A DNA stretch of 64,000 nt from Acidobacteriota bacterium. Lineage in GTDB: Bacteria; Acidobacteriota; Thermoanaerobaculia; Multivoradales; Multivoraceae. Made by a program: the position numbers and the translations under genes. Where the stretch lies: NCBI GenBank assembly GCA_026707545.1, contig JAPOWR010000001.1:620001-684000 (forward strand), given 5' to 3'. Position 1 is the stretch's first letter; the number at the start of each line of letters is the position of its first letter. The notes under the pieces were generated by a model, which was not told the origin of the DNA, made no database searches, and saw only the letters and a list, made by a program, of their open reading frames with translations. Of this stretch, positions 55,275 to 64,000 are shown in pieces.

Positions 55275-55994
55275 ATGCACCTGGTCGTCTTCGACGTGGA
55301 CGGAACGCTGGTCGAGTCCGAGGACTTCGACGGTGTCCTCTATGCCCGGGCGATCAGGAACGCGCTGAAGATCGATGTCGACGAGGACTGGGCCGGGTAT
55401 CGGCACCAAACGGACAGCGGCATCCTGAACGAGGTCCTGGATCGCAACGGAGCCGGAGGCGACCGCTCCCAGGCTCACGTTTCCGTCAAGCGGGAGTTCA
55501 TCGCCCTCGTAGCCGGCTACCTCGCCGCCCGCGGTGACCGGCTGCCGGAAGTCCCCGGCGCCCGCGCCTTTGTCAACCGGCTCGCCGCCCGCCCGGACGT
55601 CGCTGTCGCGATCGCCACCGGCGGTTGGAAGGACAGCGCCGCGATGAAGCTCCGGGCCATCGGCCTCGATCCGGACACGCTGAACCTCGCCTCCGGTTCG
55701 GACGCCGTAAGCCGCGTCGGGATCATGCGGATCGCGGCCAGGCGCGCGCTCGGCGGCAGATCAGCCGAGCGCAGGACCTACTTCGGCAACCGCCCGTGGG
55801 ACCGGGAAGCCAGCCGCAGGCTGAGCTGGCACTTCATCGGCATCGGCCCGGACGTGGAGCACAGTACCCGGTTCGACGACCTTCTGGACCAGGAGTCCCT
55901 CGACGGTGCCTTGGCTCTGACGGCTCCTACCGCGGTCGCAGCAACGGAAACAGGATCACATCCCGGATCGACTGGGCATCCGTCAACAGCATGA
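55275..55994 (+). CDS. HAD-superfamily hydrolase
   Basis: 239 residues from ATG at 55275; a TTG two codons earlier is less likely. HAD motif I is VFDVDGTLVESEDFD with the nucleophilic Asp, motif II lies in AIATGGWKDSA, and the last motif region reads TYFGNRPWDREASRR with an Asp. The cap between motifs I and II is helical. It is probably a phosphatase of small metabolites. As the riboflavin pathway needs an unassigned phosphatase step, that role is a testable guess. The last 68 bases overlap the end of lysS on the opposite strand. Confidence 0.85.
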   Translation: MHLVVFDVDGTLVESEDFDGVLYARAIRNALKIDVDEDWAGYRHQTDSGILNEVLDRNGAGGDRSQAHVSVKREFIALVAGYLAARGDRLPEVPGARAFVNRLAARPDVAVAIATGGWKDSAAMKLRAIGLDPDTLNLASGSDAVSRVGIMRIAARRALGGRSAERRTYFGNRPWDREASRRLSWHFIGIGPDVEHSTRFDDLLDQESLDGALALTAPTAVAATETGSHPGSTGHPSTA

Positions 55995-57411
55995 CCAGTC
56001 GGTCGATGCCGAGGCCCAGGCCGCCGGCGGGGGGCATGCCGTACTGGAGAGCCTCGACGTAGTCGCGGTCGAAACGGTGGGCCTCGTCGTCGCCGCTTTC
56101 ACGGGCGGCCAGTTGCTGGCGGAAGCGCTCCGCCTGGGCGTCCGGGTCGTTCAGCTCGGTGAAGGCGTTGGCGATCTCCATGCCGCCGATGAAGAGTTCG
56201 AACCGCTCGGTGAAGCGGGAGTCGCCGGCGGTCAGCTTGGCGAAGGGCGAGACTTCGATCGGGTAGTCATGGATGAAGGTGGGTTGAATGAGCTTCGGTT
56301 CGACCAGCCGGTCGAAGAGGGCCATCAGGAGGTTGCCGTAACCGGGGCTCCTGGGTTCCGCCTCGCCGTGCCTTGCCAGTTCGGCTGCGAGCGCGGACTC
56401 ATCGTCCACGGTGGTGGCGTCGAGGCCTCCGATCTCGATCAGGGAATCCCGGACGCTGTAGCGGGGCCACGCCGGGGTGAAGTCGATCTCGTCGCGCCGG
56501 AAGGTGCAGGTCGCGGTGCCTCCGCCGGCGTCGCCGACGACGGCGGCGAGCAACTGTTCGGTGATATCCATCAGTTGTTCGTAGTCCGAGTAGGCCCAGT
56601 AGAACTCGAGCATTGTGAATTCGGGGTTGTGCTGGGTCGAGATGCCCTCGTTGCGGAAGTTGCGGTTGATCTCGAACACCCGGTGCAGACCGCCGACGAG
56701 CAATCGCTTGAGGTACAGCTCGGGGGCGATGCGCAGGTAGAGATCGAGGTCGAGGGCGTTGTGATGGGTAACGAACGGTCTCGCGGCGGCGCCGCCCGGT
56801 ATGGCCTGCATCATCGGCGTCTCGACTTCCAGGAAGTCCAGGTCGAGCAGGAAACGGCGTATGGCGGTGATGGCCCGCGAACGGACGACGAAGCGGTGCC
56901 GGGACTCCGGCGAGTTCAGGAGATCGAGATACCGCCGGCGGTAGCGCTCTTCGCGGTCGGCCAGGCCGTGCCACTTCTCGGGCAGGGGCCTGGTGGCCTT
57001 GGCGAGAAGTTCCAGACGGTCGGCCATGACGGTCAGCTCGCCGGTGCGGGTGCGGATCAGTTGACCCTTGGCGAGCACGTAGTCGCCGATGTCGAGTTGC
57101 GAGAGCAGCCACCAGGCCTCTTCGCCCACCTGGTTGCGGCGGAGCAGAACCTGCACCTTGGCGCCGGCGGCGTCGGAGATGTCGAGAAAGGCCGCCTTGC
57201 CGTGGGTCCGGTGGGCGCGGACGCGGCCCGGCACCCGGAGACGGATCGCGGCCTCGTCGAGCTGCTCGGCGGAGAGGTCGCCGTAGCGTTCGGAGATCGC
57301 GCTCGGCTCGAGGTCGTAGGCGGCGCGGGTCGGATAGGGATCGACGCCGCGCTCACGGAGGCGGTCGCGCTTCGCGCGCCGGTTTCTGATCTGGGCTTCG
57401 AGTTCGGACAT
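55927..57411 (-). CDS. lysS: Lysine--tRNA ligase (class II)
   Basis: 494 residues, usual length. The N-terminal OB-fold includes VRAHRTHGKAAFLDISD. Class II motif 2 is EINRNFRNEGISTQHNPEF and motif 3 GLGLGIDRLVMLL. The IPGGAAARPFVTHHNALD block is typical of LysS. The enzyme charges tRNA-Lys. It starts three bases after the stop of the purine nucleoside phosphorylase gene, and its 3' end overlaps the convergent HAD gene. Confidence 0.97.
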   Translation of the reverse strand: MSELEAQIRNRRAKRDRLRERGVDPYPTRAAYDLEPSAISERYGDLSAEQLDEAAIRLRVPGRVRAHRTHGKAAFLDISDAAGAKVQVLLRRNQVGEEAWWLLSQLDIGDYVLAKGQLIRTRTGELTVMADRLELLAKATRPLPEKWHGLADREERYRRRYLDLLNSPESRHRFVVRSRAITAIRRFLLDLDFLEVETPMMQAIPGGAAARPFVTHHNALDLDLYLRIAPELYLKRLLVGGLHRVFEINRNFRNEGISTQHNPEFTMLEFYWAYSDYEQLMDITEQLLAAVVGDAGGGTATCTFRRDEIDFTPAWPRYSVRDSLIEIGGLDATTVDDESALAAELARHGEAEPRSPGYGNLLMALFDRLVEPKLIQPTFIHDYPIEVSPFAKLTAGDSRFTERFELFIGGMEIANAFTELNDPDAQAERFRQQLAARESGDDEAHRFDRDYVEALQYGMPPAGGLGLGIDRLVMLLTDAQSIRDVILFPLLRPR

Positions 57412-57414
57412 GGC

Positions 57415-58287
57415 TCAGCAGGATTCGGAGTGCCAGAAATCGTGATCGCCGAGGAGATCGGAGGTCAGCCGAGCGATGCCGGCCGCGGCGGCGCCGCCGA
57501 CCTTGAGCACGTCCTCGTGGTCGACGGGTCCTTCCTCGATGCCGACGCCCATGTTCGTGACCAGGGAGAAGCCGAGCACGCGGAGGCCCATGTGGCGGGC
57601 GGCGATCACTTCCAGAACGGTCGACATGCCGACCAGGTCGACGCCGAGGGCCTGGTAGGCGCGGATCTCCGCCGGAGTCTCGTAGGAAGGCCCCAACAGG
57701 CCCAGGTAGACGCCTTCGCCTATCGGGATTCCGGCGGCGTCGCCGAGTTCGATGAAGCGGCGGCGCAGCGCCGGGTCATAGGCGTCGGCCAGGTCCGGGA
57801 ACTGAGGCCCCCAGCTCGCGGGCAGGCGTCCGCGAAGCGGGTTCAGTCCGGTCAGGTTGACGTGATCGGAGAGCGCCGCGATTGAACCTGGCGGCAGCTC
57901 GCGCCGCAGGGAGCCGGCGGCGTTCGTGATGACAAGCAAGCGGGCTCCGAGAAGCGCCGCCAGCCGCACCAGGTAGACGACCTGGGCGGCGGTGTACCCC
58001 TGGTAGGCGTGGAGCCGGCCGCGGCAGTACAGCACGAACTTTCCGTTCGTCATACGGACCACTTCGGCCGTGGCGGCGTGACCCTCGATCGCTTCGACGT
58101 CGAAGGGAAGCAACTCGTCGAACGGCCAGCGTCCGGCAACCCGCTCGCCCAGGTCGAGATTCAGGCCGGAGCCGGTGACCAGGACGGCTTCGGGCCGCGG
58201 CCATCCAGCTTCGAGCCATCGTCCGCGGCTCCCCTCGAGTTCGGCGCCAAGACCCGTGTCCGGCCCTGTATCCTTGGCCTGATTCAC
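57415..58287 (-). CDS. Purine nucleoside phosphorylase (trimeric type)
   Basis: 290 residues if it starts at the GTG at 58287; the start is uncertain because AGAGGA sits too close to it and no better start is visible. Family blocks are VLVTGSGLNLDLGERV, LYCRGRLHAYQGYT, LLVITNAAGSLRRELPPGSI, HVNLTGLNPL, GLLGPSYETPAE and LGVDLVGMSTVLEVIAARHMG, as in human-type trimeric PNP. It cleaves inosine or guanosine with phosphate to give the base and ribose-1-phosphate. A purine phosphoribosyltransferase gene is divergent from it, so the two can work in one salvage route. Confidence 0.93.
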   Translation of the reverse strand: MNQAKDTGPDTGLGAELEGSRGRWLEAGWPRPEAVLVTGSGLNLDLGERVAGRWPFDELLPFDVEAIEGHAATAEVVRMTNGKFVLYCRGRLHAYQGYTAAQVVYLVRLAALLGARLLVITNAAGSLRRELPPGSIAALSDHVNLTGLNPLRGRLPASWGPQFPDLADAYDPALRRRFIELGDAAGIPIGEGVYLGLLGPSYETPAEIRAYQALGVDLVGMSTVLEVIAARHMGLRVLGFSLVTNMGVGIEEGPVDHEDVLKVGGAAAAGIARLTSDLLGDHDFWHSESC

Positions 58288-58365
58288 TCCTCTGATCCCC
58301 GTCGTGGAGTGCGGGAGACCATACACGACCTGCCTGTCGCCTCCAGGCGGCGCGGAAGGACATCG

Positions 58366-58914
58366 ATGCCTGTGAACGGAATGCCCCGGGAACTCATTTC
58401 CAGGGAGAGGCTGCAGCGTCGCGTCGACGAACTGGCGCTCGAGATCGAGCGCGATTTCGCGGACAGCGAGGACCTCCTCTGTGTCGGCGTGTTGAAGGGC
58501 TCCGTCTTCTTCCTGTCGGATCTTCTGCAGCGCCTCTCGCGGCCCCTCGTGGTCGACTTCTTCCAGACCTCGAGTTACCGGGGGGAGACGACCTCGCCGG
58601 GCGAGGTGCGGATCCGGCGCGACCTCGACCACTCCCTGGCCGGCCGCGATGTGCTACTGATCGAGGACATCGTGGACACCGGCTACACGATGCGCACGAT
58701 CATGGCCCTGATGGGTTTCCGCGGCGCGCGTTCGGTTCGCCTCTGTGTGTTGCTGGACAAGGCATGCAAGCGGGAGACGGTGGTCCCCATCCACTATCGC
58801 GGTTTCGAGGTGGACGACGTCTTCGTGGTCGGCTACGGGCTCGACTACAACGACCGCTACCGCAACCTGCCCTATGTCGGAGTCCTCGACGAGGGAGACG
58901 TGGAAACGGAGTAG
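58366..58914 (+). CDS. hpt: Hypoxanthine phosphoribosyltransferase
   Basis: 182 residues from ATG at 58366, with GGAAGGA a few bases upstream. The PRPP-binding motif is VLLIEDIVDTGYTM; the family's LLCVGVLKGSVFFLSDL, DFFQTSSYRG and FVVGYGLDYNDRYRNLPYVG blocks are all present. It converts hypoxanthine or guanine to the nucleotide. It lies across a 78-base divergent region from the PNP gene, which supplies the free base, and precedes the Lol-type genes by 12 bases. Confidence 0.96.
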   Translation: MPVNGMPRELISRERLQRRVDELALEIERDFADSEDLLCVGVLKGSVFFLSDLLQRLSRPLVVDFFQTSSYRGETTSPGEVRIRRDLDHSLAGRDVLLIEDIVDTGYTMRTIMALMGFRGARSVRLCVLLDKACKRETVVPIHYRGFEVDDVFVVGYGLDYNDRYRNLPYVGVLDEGDVETE

Positions 58915-58926
58915 CCTCGCGTTGCC

Positions 58927-60132
58927 GTGGGGTTCGTCTGGCACGTTGCGCTGAGGTACTTCCGCTCGACTCGGGCGGACGCGCACATCCGGGTGCTGTC
59001 TTCGCTGACGGCCGGCGGCCTGGCGGTGGGCACGGCGGCGCTGGTCCTGGCGCTGGCGGCGCTCTCGGGCTTTCAGAACCACCTGCTCACCGATCTGGCG
59101 CGCCACACGCCGGCCCTGCAACTGGAACTGGCCGGCTCCGGCGCGGGCGTCGCTGGCGAGGCCGCGGAGGACTCGGCGGCGCTGGTCGCGTGGGCGGCGG
59201 CGACGAATGGCGTCTCGGCGGTCCAGGAGGTGCTGTATGCACGGGGCTGGCTGGCCGTTGGGGCGAGTGTCGAACAGGTAGAAGTCCTGGGCTTTGAGAA
59301 GGCGCCGCCCGTGTGGATCCCGGTCGGGGACCGGGCGGCGCGCGGACTGATTGTTCCGATAGCCGTCGCCCAGAAGCTGGGGCTTGCCGTCGGCGAGACG
59401 GTGCGCGTCTTCTCGCCGCGGCCCGGGTTGACGCCGCTTGGCCCCCGTCCGAGGACGCGCACCCTGCCGGTCGCCGGCATCTATCGCTCCGACCGTGCCG
59501 ACTACGAGGAACTGCCGATCCTGTTGCCGCTCGAGGAGGCGTCCGCCCTCTTCGCCGGCGGGGACCGCCGGCTCGACCTCACTCTGGAGCCGGAGGCCGA
59601 GCCGGAACAGGTGGCCGGTTTCCTGCGCGAGACGGTCGACCCGGCCAAAGCGGCCGTCGTCGGTTGGCGCGAGGCGAACCGCGCGCTCCTGTTCGTGCTG
59701 CGGCTTGAGAAGAGCCTGGTGTTCTCGGCGGTCGTGCTGATCGTCGCGGTGGCGGCCTTCGCGCTGCTCGCGTCGCTGTCCCTGGTGTTGTCGAGCAAGC
59801 GCTCCGAGGTCGGTGCGCTGGCGGCGATGGGGGCGGCTCCGGCCCGGTTGCAGCGGATCTTCCTTGCGCTCGGCGCGTTGCTGTCGGTCGGAGGAGCCGG
59901 TCTCGGCGGCGCGTTGGGCGCGGGCGTGGCGGCCTTCCTGGACCGCTTTCGGGTCATCTCGCTGCCGGCCGACGTCTACATCGTCGAGTATGTGCCGTTT
60001 CTGGTCCGGGGCAGCGACGTGCTCATCGTGGTGGCCTCAACGGTGGTCTTCACCGGCGCTGCTTCGCTGCTGAGCGCGCGCAGGGCGAGCCGCCTGGATC
60101 CGGTCGAGGCGATGCGGAGCGCCCGGACATGA
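58927..60132 (+). CDS. Lipoprotein-releasing ABC permease (LolC/LolE type)
   Basis: 401 residues from GTG at 58927. The N-terminal helix follows VALRYFRSTRADAHIRVLS, typical of LolC/E. A large periplasmic domain follows, then three C-terminal FtsX-type helices (VFSAVVLIVAVAAFALLASL; KRSEVGALAAMGAAPARLQR; ending LDPVEAMRSART). The complex extracts lipoproteins from the inner membrane and passes them to LolA. Only one permease gene is present here, as in genomes with a homodimeric LolF. The stop overlaps the LolD-type gene as ATGA. Confidence 0.9.
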   Translation: MGFVWHVALRYFRSTRADAHIRVLSSLTAGGLAVGTAALVLALAALSGFQNHLLTDLARHTPALQLELAGSGAGVAGEAAEDSAALVAWAAATNGVSAVQEVLYARGWLAVGASVEQVEVLGFEKAPPVWIPVGDRAARGLIVPIAVAQKLGLAVGETVRVFSPRPGLTPLGPRPRTRTLPVAGIYRSDRADYEELPILLPLEEASALFAGGDRRLDLTLEPEAEPEQVAGFLRETVDPAKAAVVGWREANRALLFVLRLEKSLVFSAVVLIVAVAAFALLASLSLVLSSKRSEVGALAAMGAAPARLQRIFLALGALLSVGGAGLGGALGAGVAAFLDRFRVISLPADVYIVEYVPFLVRGSDVLIVVASTVVFTGAASLLSARRASRLDPVEAMRSART

Positions 60133-60797
60133 TCTCCGTGTCCGGAGTCACCAAGGCCTACCGCGACGGCGAAGTCCGGCGTCAGGTGCTACGCGGCGTC
60201 GATCTCGAACTCGCCCCCGGCGGTACGGTCGCCATCGTCGGACCCTCGGGCTCGGGGAAGTCGACCCTGCTGAACATCCTCGGGGCGCTGGATACCGCCG
60301 ACGCCGGGACGGTCCGTATCGACGGCGTGGACGTCTCCGCCTCCAGGCCGGCGGCGCTGGCCGGGTTCCGGAACCGCTCCCTCGGATTCGTGTTCCAGTT
60401 TCACCAGTTACTGCCCGATTTCACGGCGATCGAGAACGTGATCATGCCGGGACGGATCGCGGGCCGTTCCGCGGCGTCGCTTCTGGCCGACGGGCTGGAA
60501 CTGCTCGATCAGGTCGGGCTCAAGGATCGTGCCGCCGACTTTCCCCAGCAGCTATCCGGCGGTGAGCGGCAGCGTGTGGCGATCTGCCGCGCGCTGGTGC
60601 TCGAGCCGCCGGTGCTGCTTGCCGACGAACCGACCGGCAACCTGGATGCGGCTAGCGGCGAGCAGGTACTGGAACTGCTCGCCGGCCTCAGGCGCCGTCG
60701 AGGAACGACCATGGTGCTGGTGACGCATAACCCGGAGGTGGCGCGTCGCTGCGGCAGCGTGCTGCGTCTGGATGGGGGAAGGTTGACACCCGCCTAG
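60129..60797 (+). CDS. lolD: Lipoprotein-releasing ABC ATPase (LolD type)
   Basis: 222 residues. Walker A is GPSGSGKSTLLNILG, the LolD/MacB-type region FVFQFHQLLPDFTAIENV follows, signature LSGGERQRVAICRALV, Walker B VLLADEPTGNLD, and switch His in LVTHNPEVA. It energises the permease encoded by the overlapping upstream gene. Many lipoprotein signals elsewhere in this window give it a plausible supply of substrates. A 52-base gap leads to clpC. Confidence 0.92.
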   Translation: MISVSGVTKAYRDGEVRRQVLRGVDLELAPGGTVAIVGPSGSGKSTLLNILGALDTADAGTVRIDGVDVSASRPAALAGFRNRSLGFVFQFHQLLPDFTAIENVIMPGRIAGRSAASLLADGLELLDQVGLKDRAADFPQQLSGGERQRVAICRALVLEPPVLLADEPTGNLDAASGEQVLELLAGLRRRRGTTMVLVTHNPEVARRCGSVLRLDGGRLTPA

Positions 60798-60849
60798 AGG
60801 ACTGCGTCGATAGACTGCAGGTAGAGGCTGGCGCGCAGCGCCGGGAGTA

Positions 60850-63381
60850 ATGTCCGTGTTCGAGAAGTACAACGAGAAAGCGCGCCGGGCGCTCTTCTTC
60901 GCTCGCTACGAGGCGAGCAAGCTGGGTAGCCGCGTCATCGAGTCGGAGCACATTCTCCTCGGCATTCTCCGGGAGGGCGAGGATTCGATCACCGAGTTGC
61001 TCCAGCGGCTCGAGATCAAGCCGGAAGATCTCCGGCGCGAGATCGAGGGAGAGCGCGTGTTCGTCGAGCGCATCTCGTCGACCGCGGAGCTGCCGCTCTC
61101 GGAGGAATCGAAGAAGATCCTCGCGTATGCATCGCACGAAGCCGAGAGCATGGTCCACTCTTCGGTCGGTTCCGAGCACCTGCTGATCGGCGTGCTGCGG
61201 GTCGAAGGTTGTCTGGCGCAGCGCATCCTGGTTCAGTACGGGTTCGACGTCGCGACGGTGCGCGAGGAGGTGGCGCAGGTGGCGCGGGAGCGCGCCAACC
61301 GGCGTGGGAAACAGGAGTTGCCCTTCCTCAGCGAGTTCGGCCGCGACCTGACCGCGTTAGCCCAGCAGGATCAGTTCGACCCCCTCATCGGCCGTGACGA
61401 GGAGGTCGGACGGATCGTCCAGATCCTCGCCCGGCGCACGAAGAACAACCCGATCCTCCTCGGCGAGCCGGGAGTGGGCAAGACGGCGATCGTCGAGGGT
61501 CTGGCTCAGCGCGTCGTGCTGGGGCGGGTGCCGAGGTTCCTGGCGACCAAGCGCATCGTCGCCCTCGACCTGTCGTTGATCGTGGCCGGCACGAAGTACC
61601 GGGGTCAGTTCGAGGAACGTCTGAAGGGCATCCTCAAGGAGCTGGAGGAAGGCGAGGACATCCTCGTCTTCATCGACGAGATTCACGCCCTGGTCGGGGC
61701 GGGCTCGGCCGAAGGATCGCTCGACGCGGCGAACATCCTCAAACCGGCGCTGTCCAGGGGCGACATCGCCTGCATCGGCGCCACGACGCAGCGCGAGTAC
61801 CGCCGCTACATCGAGAAGGACCGCTCCTTGCTGCGACGCTTCCAGGCGATCCAGGTCCAGCCGCCGACGGCCGACGAGACGTACGACATCCTGGTGGGGC
61901 TCAAGGAGCGCTACCAGGGTTTCCACAAGGTGGCCTACGACGACGGCGCTCTGCGGGCCGCGGTGGCCGGGTCGAACCGCTACATCCCCGACCGCTACCA
62001 GCCGGACAAGTCGATCGATGTGATGGACGAGGCCGGCGCCCGGGTCAAGCTGCGCCGGGTGAGAGATACACGGCAGACGCGCCAGCTCGAAACGGAGATC
62101 CGGCAGGTCGTGGCCGAGATGAAGGCGGCGGTTTCCGACAAGGACTTCGACCGCGCGGTCCGCTACCGGGAGCGCGAGATCGAGCTTCGGGAAGATTTGG
62201 AGAGCATGCAGCGGTTGCATGACCAGGGCGCCCATGATCTCGTCGTCACAGCGCAGGATGTGGAGGAGGTGATCGCCTCCTGGACCGGCGTGCCGGTGGC
62301 GGCTCTGCGCAGCGACGAGGCCGAGCGTCTGATGAACATGGAGGAGGCGCTGCGCAAGCGGATCGTGGGCCAGGAGCGGGCGATCCGCGCGATCAGCCGC
62401 GCCATCCGCAGGTCGCGGCTCGGCGTCTCCGATCCCCGGCGTCCGGTCGGTTCCTTCATCTTCCTGGGGCCCAGCGGCGTCGGCAAGACCGAGGTGGCGC
62501 GCCGCCTGGCCGAGTTCCTGTTCGGCAGTCAGAACGCGCTGCTCCGATTCGACATGAGCGAGTACATGGAGAAGTACGCGGCGTCCAAGCTGATCGGCTC
62601 TCCGCCGGGCTATGTCGGTTACGAGGAGGGCGGCCAGTTGACCGAGCGGGTGCGGCGCCAGCCATACTCCCTGATCCTCTTCGACGAGATCGAGAAGGCG
62701 CACCCGGACATCGCGGGCCTGCTGCTGCAGATCCTCGAGGAGGGGACCCTGACGGACGCCTACGGCAACCATGTCGACTTCCGCCACTCGCTCGTGCTCC
62801 TGACGTCGAACCTCGGGAGCAAGCTGGTGCTCAAGGGAGGCCGGATGGGCTTCGGCGGCTCCTCGGACGACGACTTCGCCGGGGTGCGAGAGGAGACGCT
62901 TGCCGAGCTTCAGCGGTCCTTCAGCCCCGAGTTCATCAATCGAATCGACGAGACGATCGTGTTCAATCCGCTGGGGCGCGACGAGTTGCGTGCCATCGTC
63001 GATCTGCTGCTCTCGGACGTCAACGAGACGCTCGCCGAGCGTGGTCTGGCGGTCGATGTGACTCCCGCGGCGTGCGAATGGCTGCTGGAGCAGGCTGGAA
63101 TCGACCCGTCGACCGGCGCCCGGCCGCTCCGCCGCACGATCCAGCGCCACGTCCAGGATGCCGTTTCCGACCTGCTGATCCAGCGTACGGGCGCCAGGAT
63201 TCATCGGATCCGGGTCGATCTGGCACCGGACCAGGGTCCCGCCGCCAACGGGGAGGGCTCGCTGGCCGAGAGGGAGCTGGTCCTGGAAGAGGTAACCCCG
63301 CAGGTCGTCGGGGACGAAGTTCCCGCCGGCGCGACACATTCAGCAGCCCGCGAGGAGGAACCTGCTCTTGCCGAATCCTGA
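60850..63381 (+). CDS. clpC: ATP-dependent Clp protease ATP-binding subunit ClpC
   Basis: 843 residues. The N-terminal repeat domain starts [19 protein letters not shown]. The first AAA+ module has Walker [18 protein letters not shown] (about 208), followed by a coiled M-type region with a UVR-like stretch ([18 protein letters not shown], about 432-450). The second has [17 protein letters not shown] (about 540) and [20 protein letters not shown]. The C-terminal tail is long and acidic. ClpC unfolds substrates and feeds them to ClpP, usually with an adaptor such as McsB or MecA, neither seen here. bamA follows with its start inside the clpC end. Confidence 0.95.
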   Translation: MSVFEKYNEKARRALFFARYEASKLGSRVIESEHILLGILREGEDSITELLQRLEIKPEDLRREIEGERVFVERISSTAELPLSEESKKILAYASHEAESMVHSSVGSEHLLIGVLRVEGCLAQRILVQYGFDVATVREEVAQVARERANRRGKQELPFLSEFGRDLTALAQQDQFDPLIGRDEEVGRIVQILARRTKNNPILLGEPGVGKTAIVEGLAQRVVLGRVPRFLATKRIVALDLSLIVAGTKYRGQFEERLKGILKELEEGEDILVFIDEIHALVGAGSAEGSLDAANILKPALSRGDIACIGATTQREYRRYIEKDRSLLRRFQAIQVQPPTADETYDILVGLKERYQGFHKVAYDDGALRAAVAGSNRYIPDRYQPDKSIDVMDEAGARVKLRRVRDTRQTRQLETEIRQVVAEMKAAVSDKDFDRAVRYREREIELREDLESMQRLHDQGAHDLVVTAQDVEEVIASWTGVPVAALRSDEAERLMNMEEALRKRIVGQERAIRAISRAIRRSRLGVSDPRRPVGSFIFLGPSGVGKTEVARRLAEFLFGSQNALLRFDMSEYMEKYAASKLIGSPPGYVGYEEGGQLTERVRRQPYSLILFDEIEKAHPDIAGLLLQILEEGTLTDAYGNHVDFRHSLVLLTSNLGSKLVLKGGRMGFGGSSDDDFAGVREETLAELQRSFSPEFINRIDETIVFNPLGRDELRAIVDLLLSDVNETLAERGLAVDVTPAACEWLLEQAGIDPSTGARPLRRTIQRHVQDAVSDLLIQRTGARIHRIRVDLAPDQGPAANGEGSLAERELVLEEVTPQVVGDEVPAGATHSAAREEEPALAES

Positions 63382-64000
63382 TCGAAGCCGCTGCACCGTT
63401 CTTGCGGGGATGGGGACGCTTCTGGCCGTGCTTCTGGCGGTGTCGCCGGCCGCTGCTCAACTCCTCGTCGGTCGCCCGATCGTGTCGGTCGAGTACACCG
63501 GTGTCGAGACGCTGAGCGAAGAAAGCCTGAGCTATTACCTGGATCTTGAGCCGGGCAAGCCGTGGGATCCCGGCCGCCTGAATGATCGGATCAAGGAGCT
63601 CTGGGAACGGGAGCTGATCGACGACATCTCCGTCGCGGGCGAGGCGGAGGGCGACGGCGTTGGGGTAAGGGTGGCGATCACGGAGCGGCCTCTCCTGACC
63701 TCGCTCGACTACGAGGGGCTGAAGAAGCTGAAGCGCAGCGACATCGGCGACATGACGGATCGGGAGCGCATCTCGGTCTACGAGGATCTGCCGCTCGACC
63801 TCGGCGAATTGGCGCGCCTCGAGCAGGCGATCAAGAAGCTCTATGAGGAGCGGGGGTTCCGCTTCGCCGGGATCCACGTTGACGTACAGGACGCGGGCCT
63901 TGGCGAGAAGCGTGTTCTCATCACGGTTGACGAGGGTGGACGGGTCAAGATCGGCCAGGTCGACTTCGAGGGCAACGAGGTGTTCTCGGCGGGCAAGCTG
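63368..64000 (+). CDS. bamA: Outer membrane assembly factor BamA (5' part)
   Basis: The TTG at 63368 is chosen because AGGAGG (63353-63358) lies nine bases before it and the protein then has a basic n-region and a signal ending near PAAAQ. An in-frame ATG 14 codons later is the alternative. The visible 211 residues run off the window edge without a stop and contain two to three POTRA-type repeats: IVSVEYTGVETLSEESLSYY, LLTSLDYEGLKKLKRSDI and VKIGQVDFEGNEVFS. BamA inserts beta-barrel proteins into the outer membrane. Assignment as BamA rather than TamA rests on the POTRA pattern only, because the barrel is outside. Confidence 0.85.
   Translation, partial: MPNPDRSRCTVLAGMGTLLAVLLAVSPAAAQLLVGRPIVSVEYTGVETLSEESLSYYLDLEPGKPWDPGRLNDRIKELWERELIDDISVAGEAEGDGVGVRVAITERPLLTSLDYEGLKKLKRSDIGDMTDRERISVYEDLPLDLGELARLEQAIKKLYEERGFRFAGIHVDVQDAGLGEKRVLITVDEGGRVKIGQVDFEGNEVFSAGKL

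Overview
The window is a GC-rich stretch of bacterial chromosome, densely packed on both strands, with many ATGA/GTGA overlaps and frequent GTG/TTG starts. Several features suggest an Acidobacteriota-like Gram-negative bacterium: a VWFA-related secreted protein of the acidobacterial type, an ABC-2 permease fused to an M1-peptidase-like domain, many lipoproteins and secreted oxidoreductase-like proteins, and BamA and Lol genes that imply an outer membrane. The lineage is inferred from gene content only. No rRNA, tRNA, CRISPR array, transposase or phage gene was recognised.

Layout. Bases 1-5706 (minus strand): a truncated O-antigen-ligase-like membrane protein, a VWFA-related secreted protein, a lipoprotein and a luciferase-like oxidoreductase. 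Bases 5769-9180 (plus): a pterin dehydratase and a NorQ/NorD-type AAA+ plus VWA pair. Bases 9182-12708 (minus): a secreted phosphodiesterase, an R2-like ligand-binding oxidase with all its hallmark residues, and a Tet-type MFS exporter. Bases 12773-14381 (plus): a small lipoprotein and a secreted protein of unknown function.

Bases 14552-30818 (minus) hold the most unusual locus. In transcription order it encodes an ABC ATPase, an ABC-2 permease fused to a degenerate M1 peptidase domain and a C-terminal beta domain, a lipoprotein membrane-fusion protein, an RND transporter, a 1605-residue fusion of an RND transporter with an ABC ATPase whose nucleotide-binding domain appears split by a membrane segment, and two paralogous ABC-2 permeases. 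These are interleaved with three small secreted peptides, each ending in a hydrophobic module bracketed by two cysteines. Two of the peptides carry a double-glycine-like motif just before that module. A short element (TTCCGTC ... ATAG ... GGCGG on the coding strand) recurs three times upstream of peptide genes. I propose a composite ABC-RND export system with candidate peptide cargo. The function is inference.

Bases 31041-38541: a cytochrome c/copper-monooxygenase/EF-hand mosaic protein, an Asp/Glu racemase, a sulfatase, a tandem NTF2-like protein, a VapC-type toxin with an AbrB-type antitoxin, a cupin and a PQQ-type beta-propeller. Bases 38547-45505 encode an AddB/AddA-type double-strand-break repair pair. 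Bases 45522-64000 are mainly housekeeping: DUF1801 and AI-2E family proteins, hisS, aspS, aroB, ftsY, ribD, ribE, an unknown gene, a HAD phosphatase, lysS, a purine nucleoside phosphorylase, hpt, a LolC/E-LolD pair, clpC and the start of bamA. The run from aspS to the HAD gene is tightly spaced and probably one transcription unit. PNP-lysS and hpt-lol-clpC-bamA diverge from a shared promoter region near 58288-58365.
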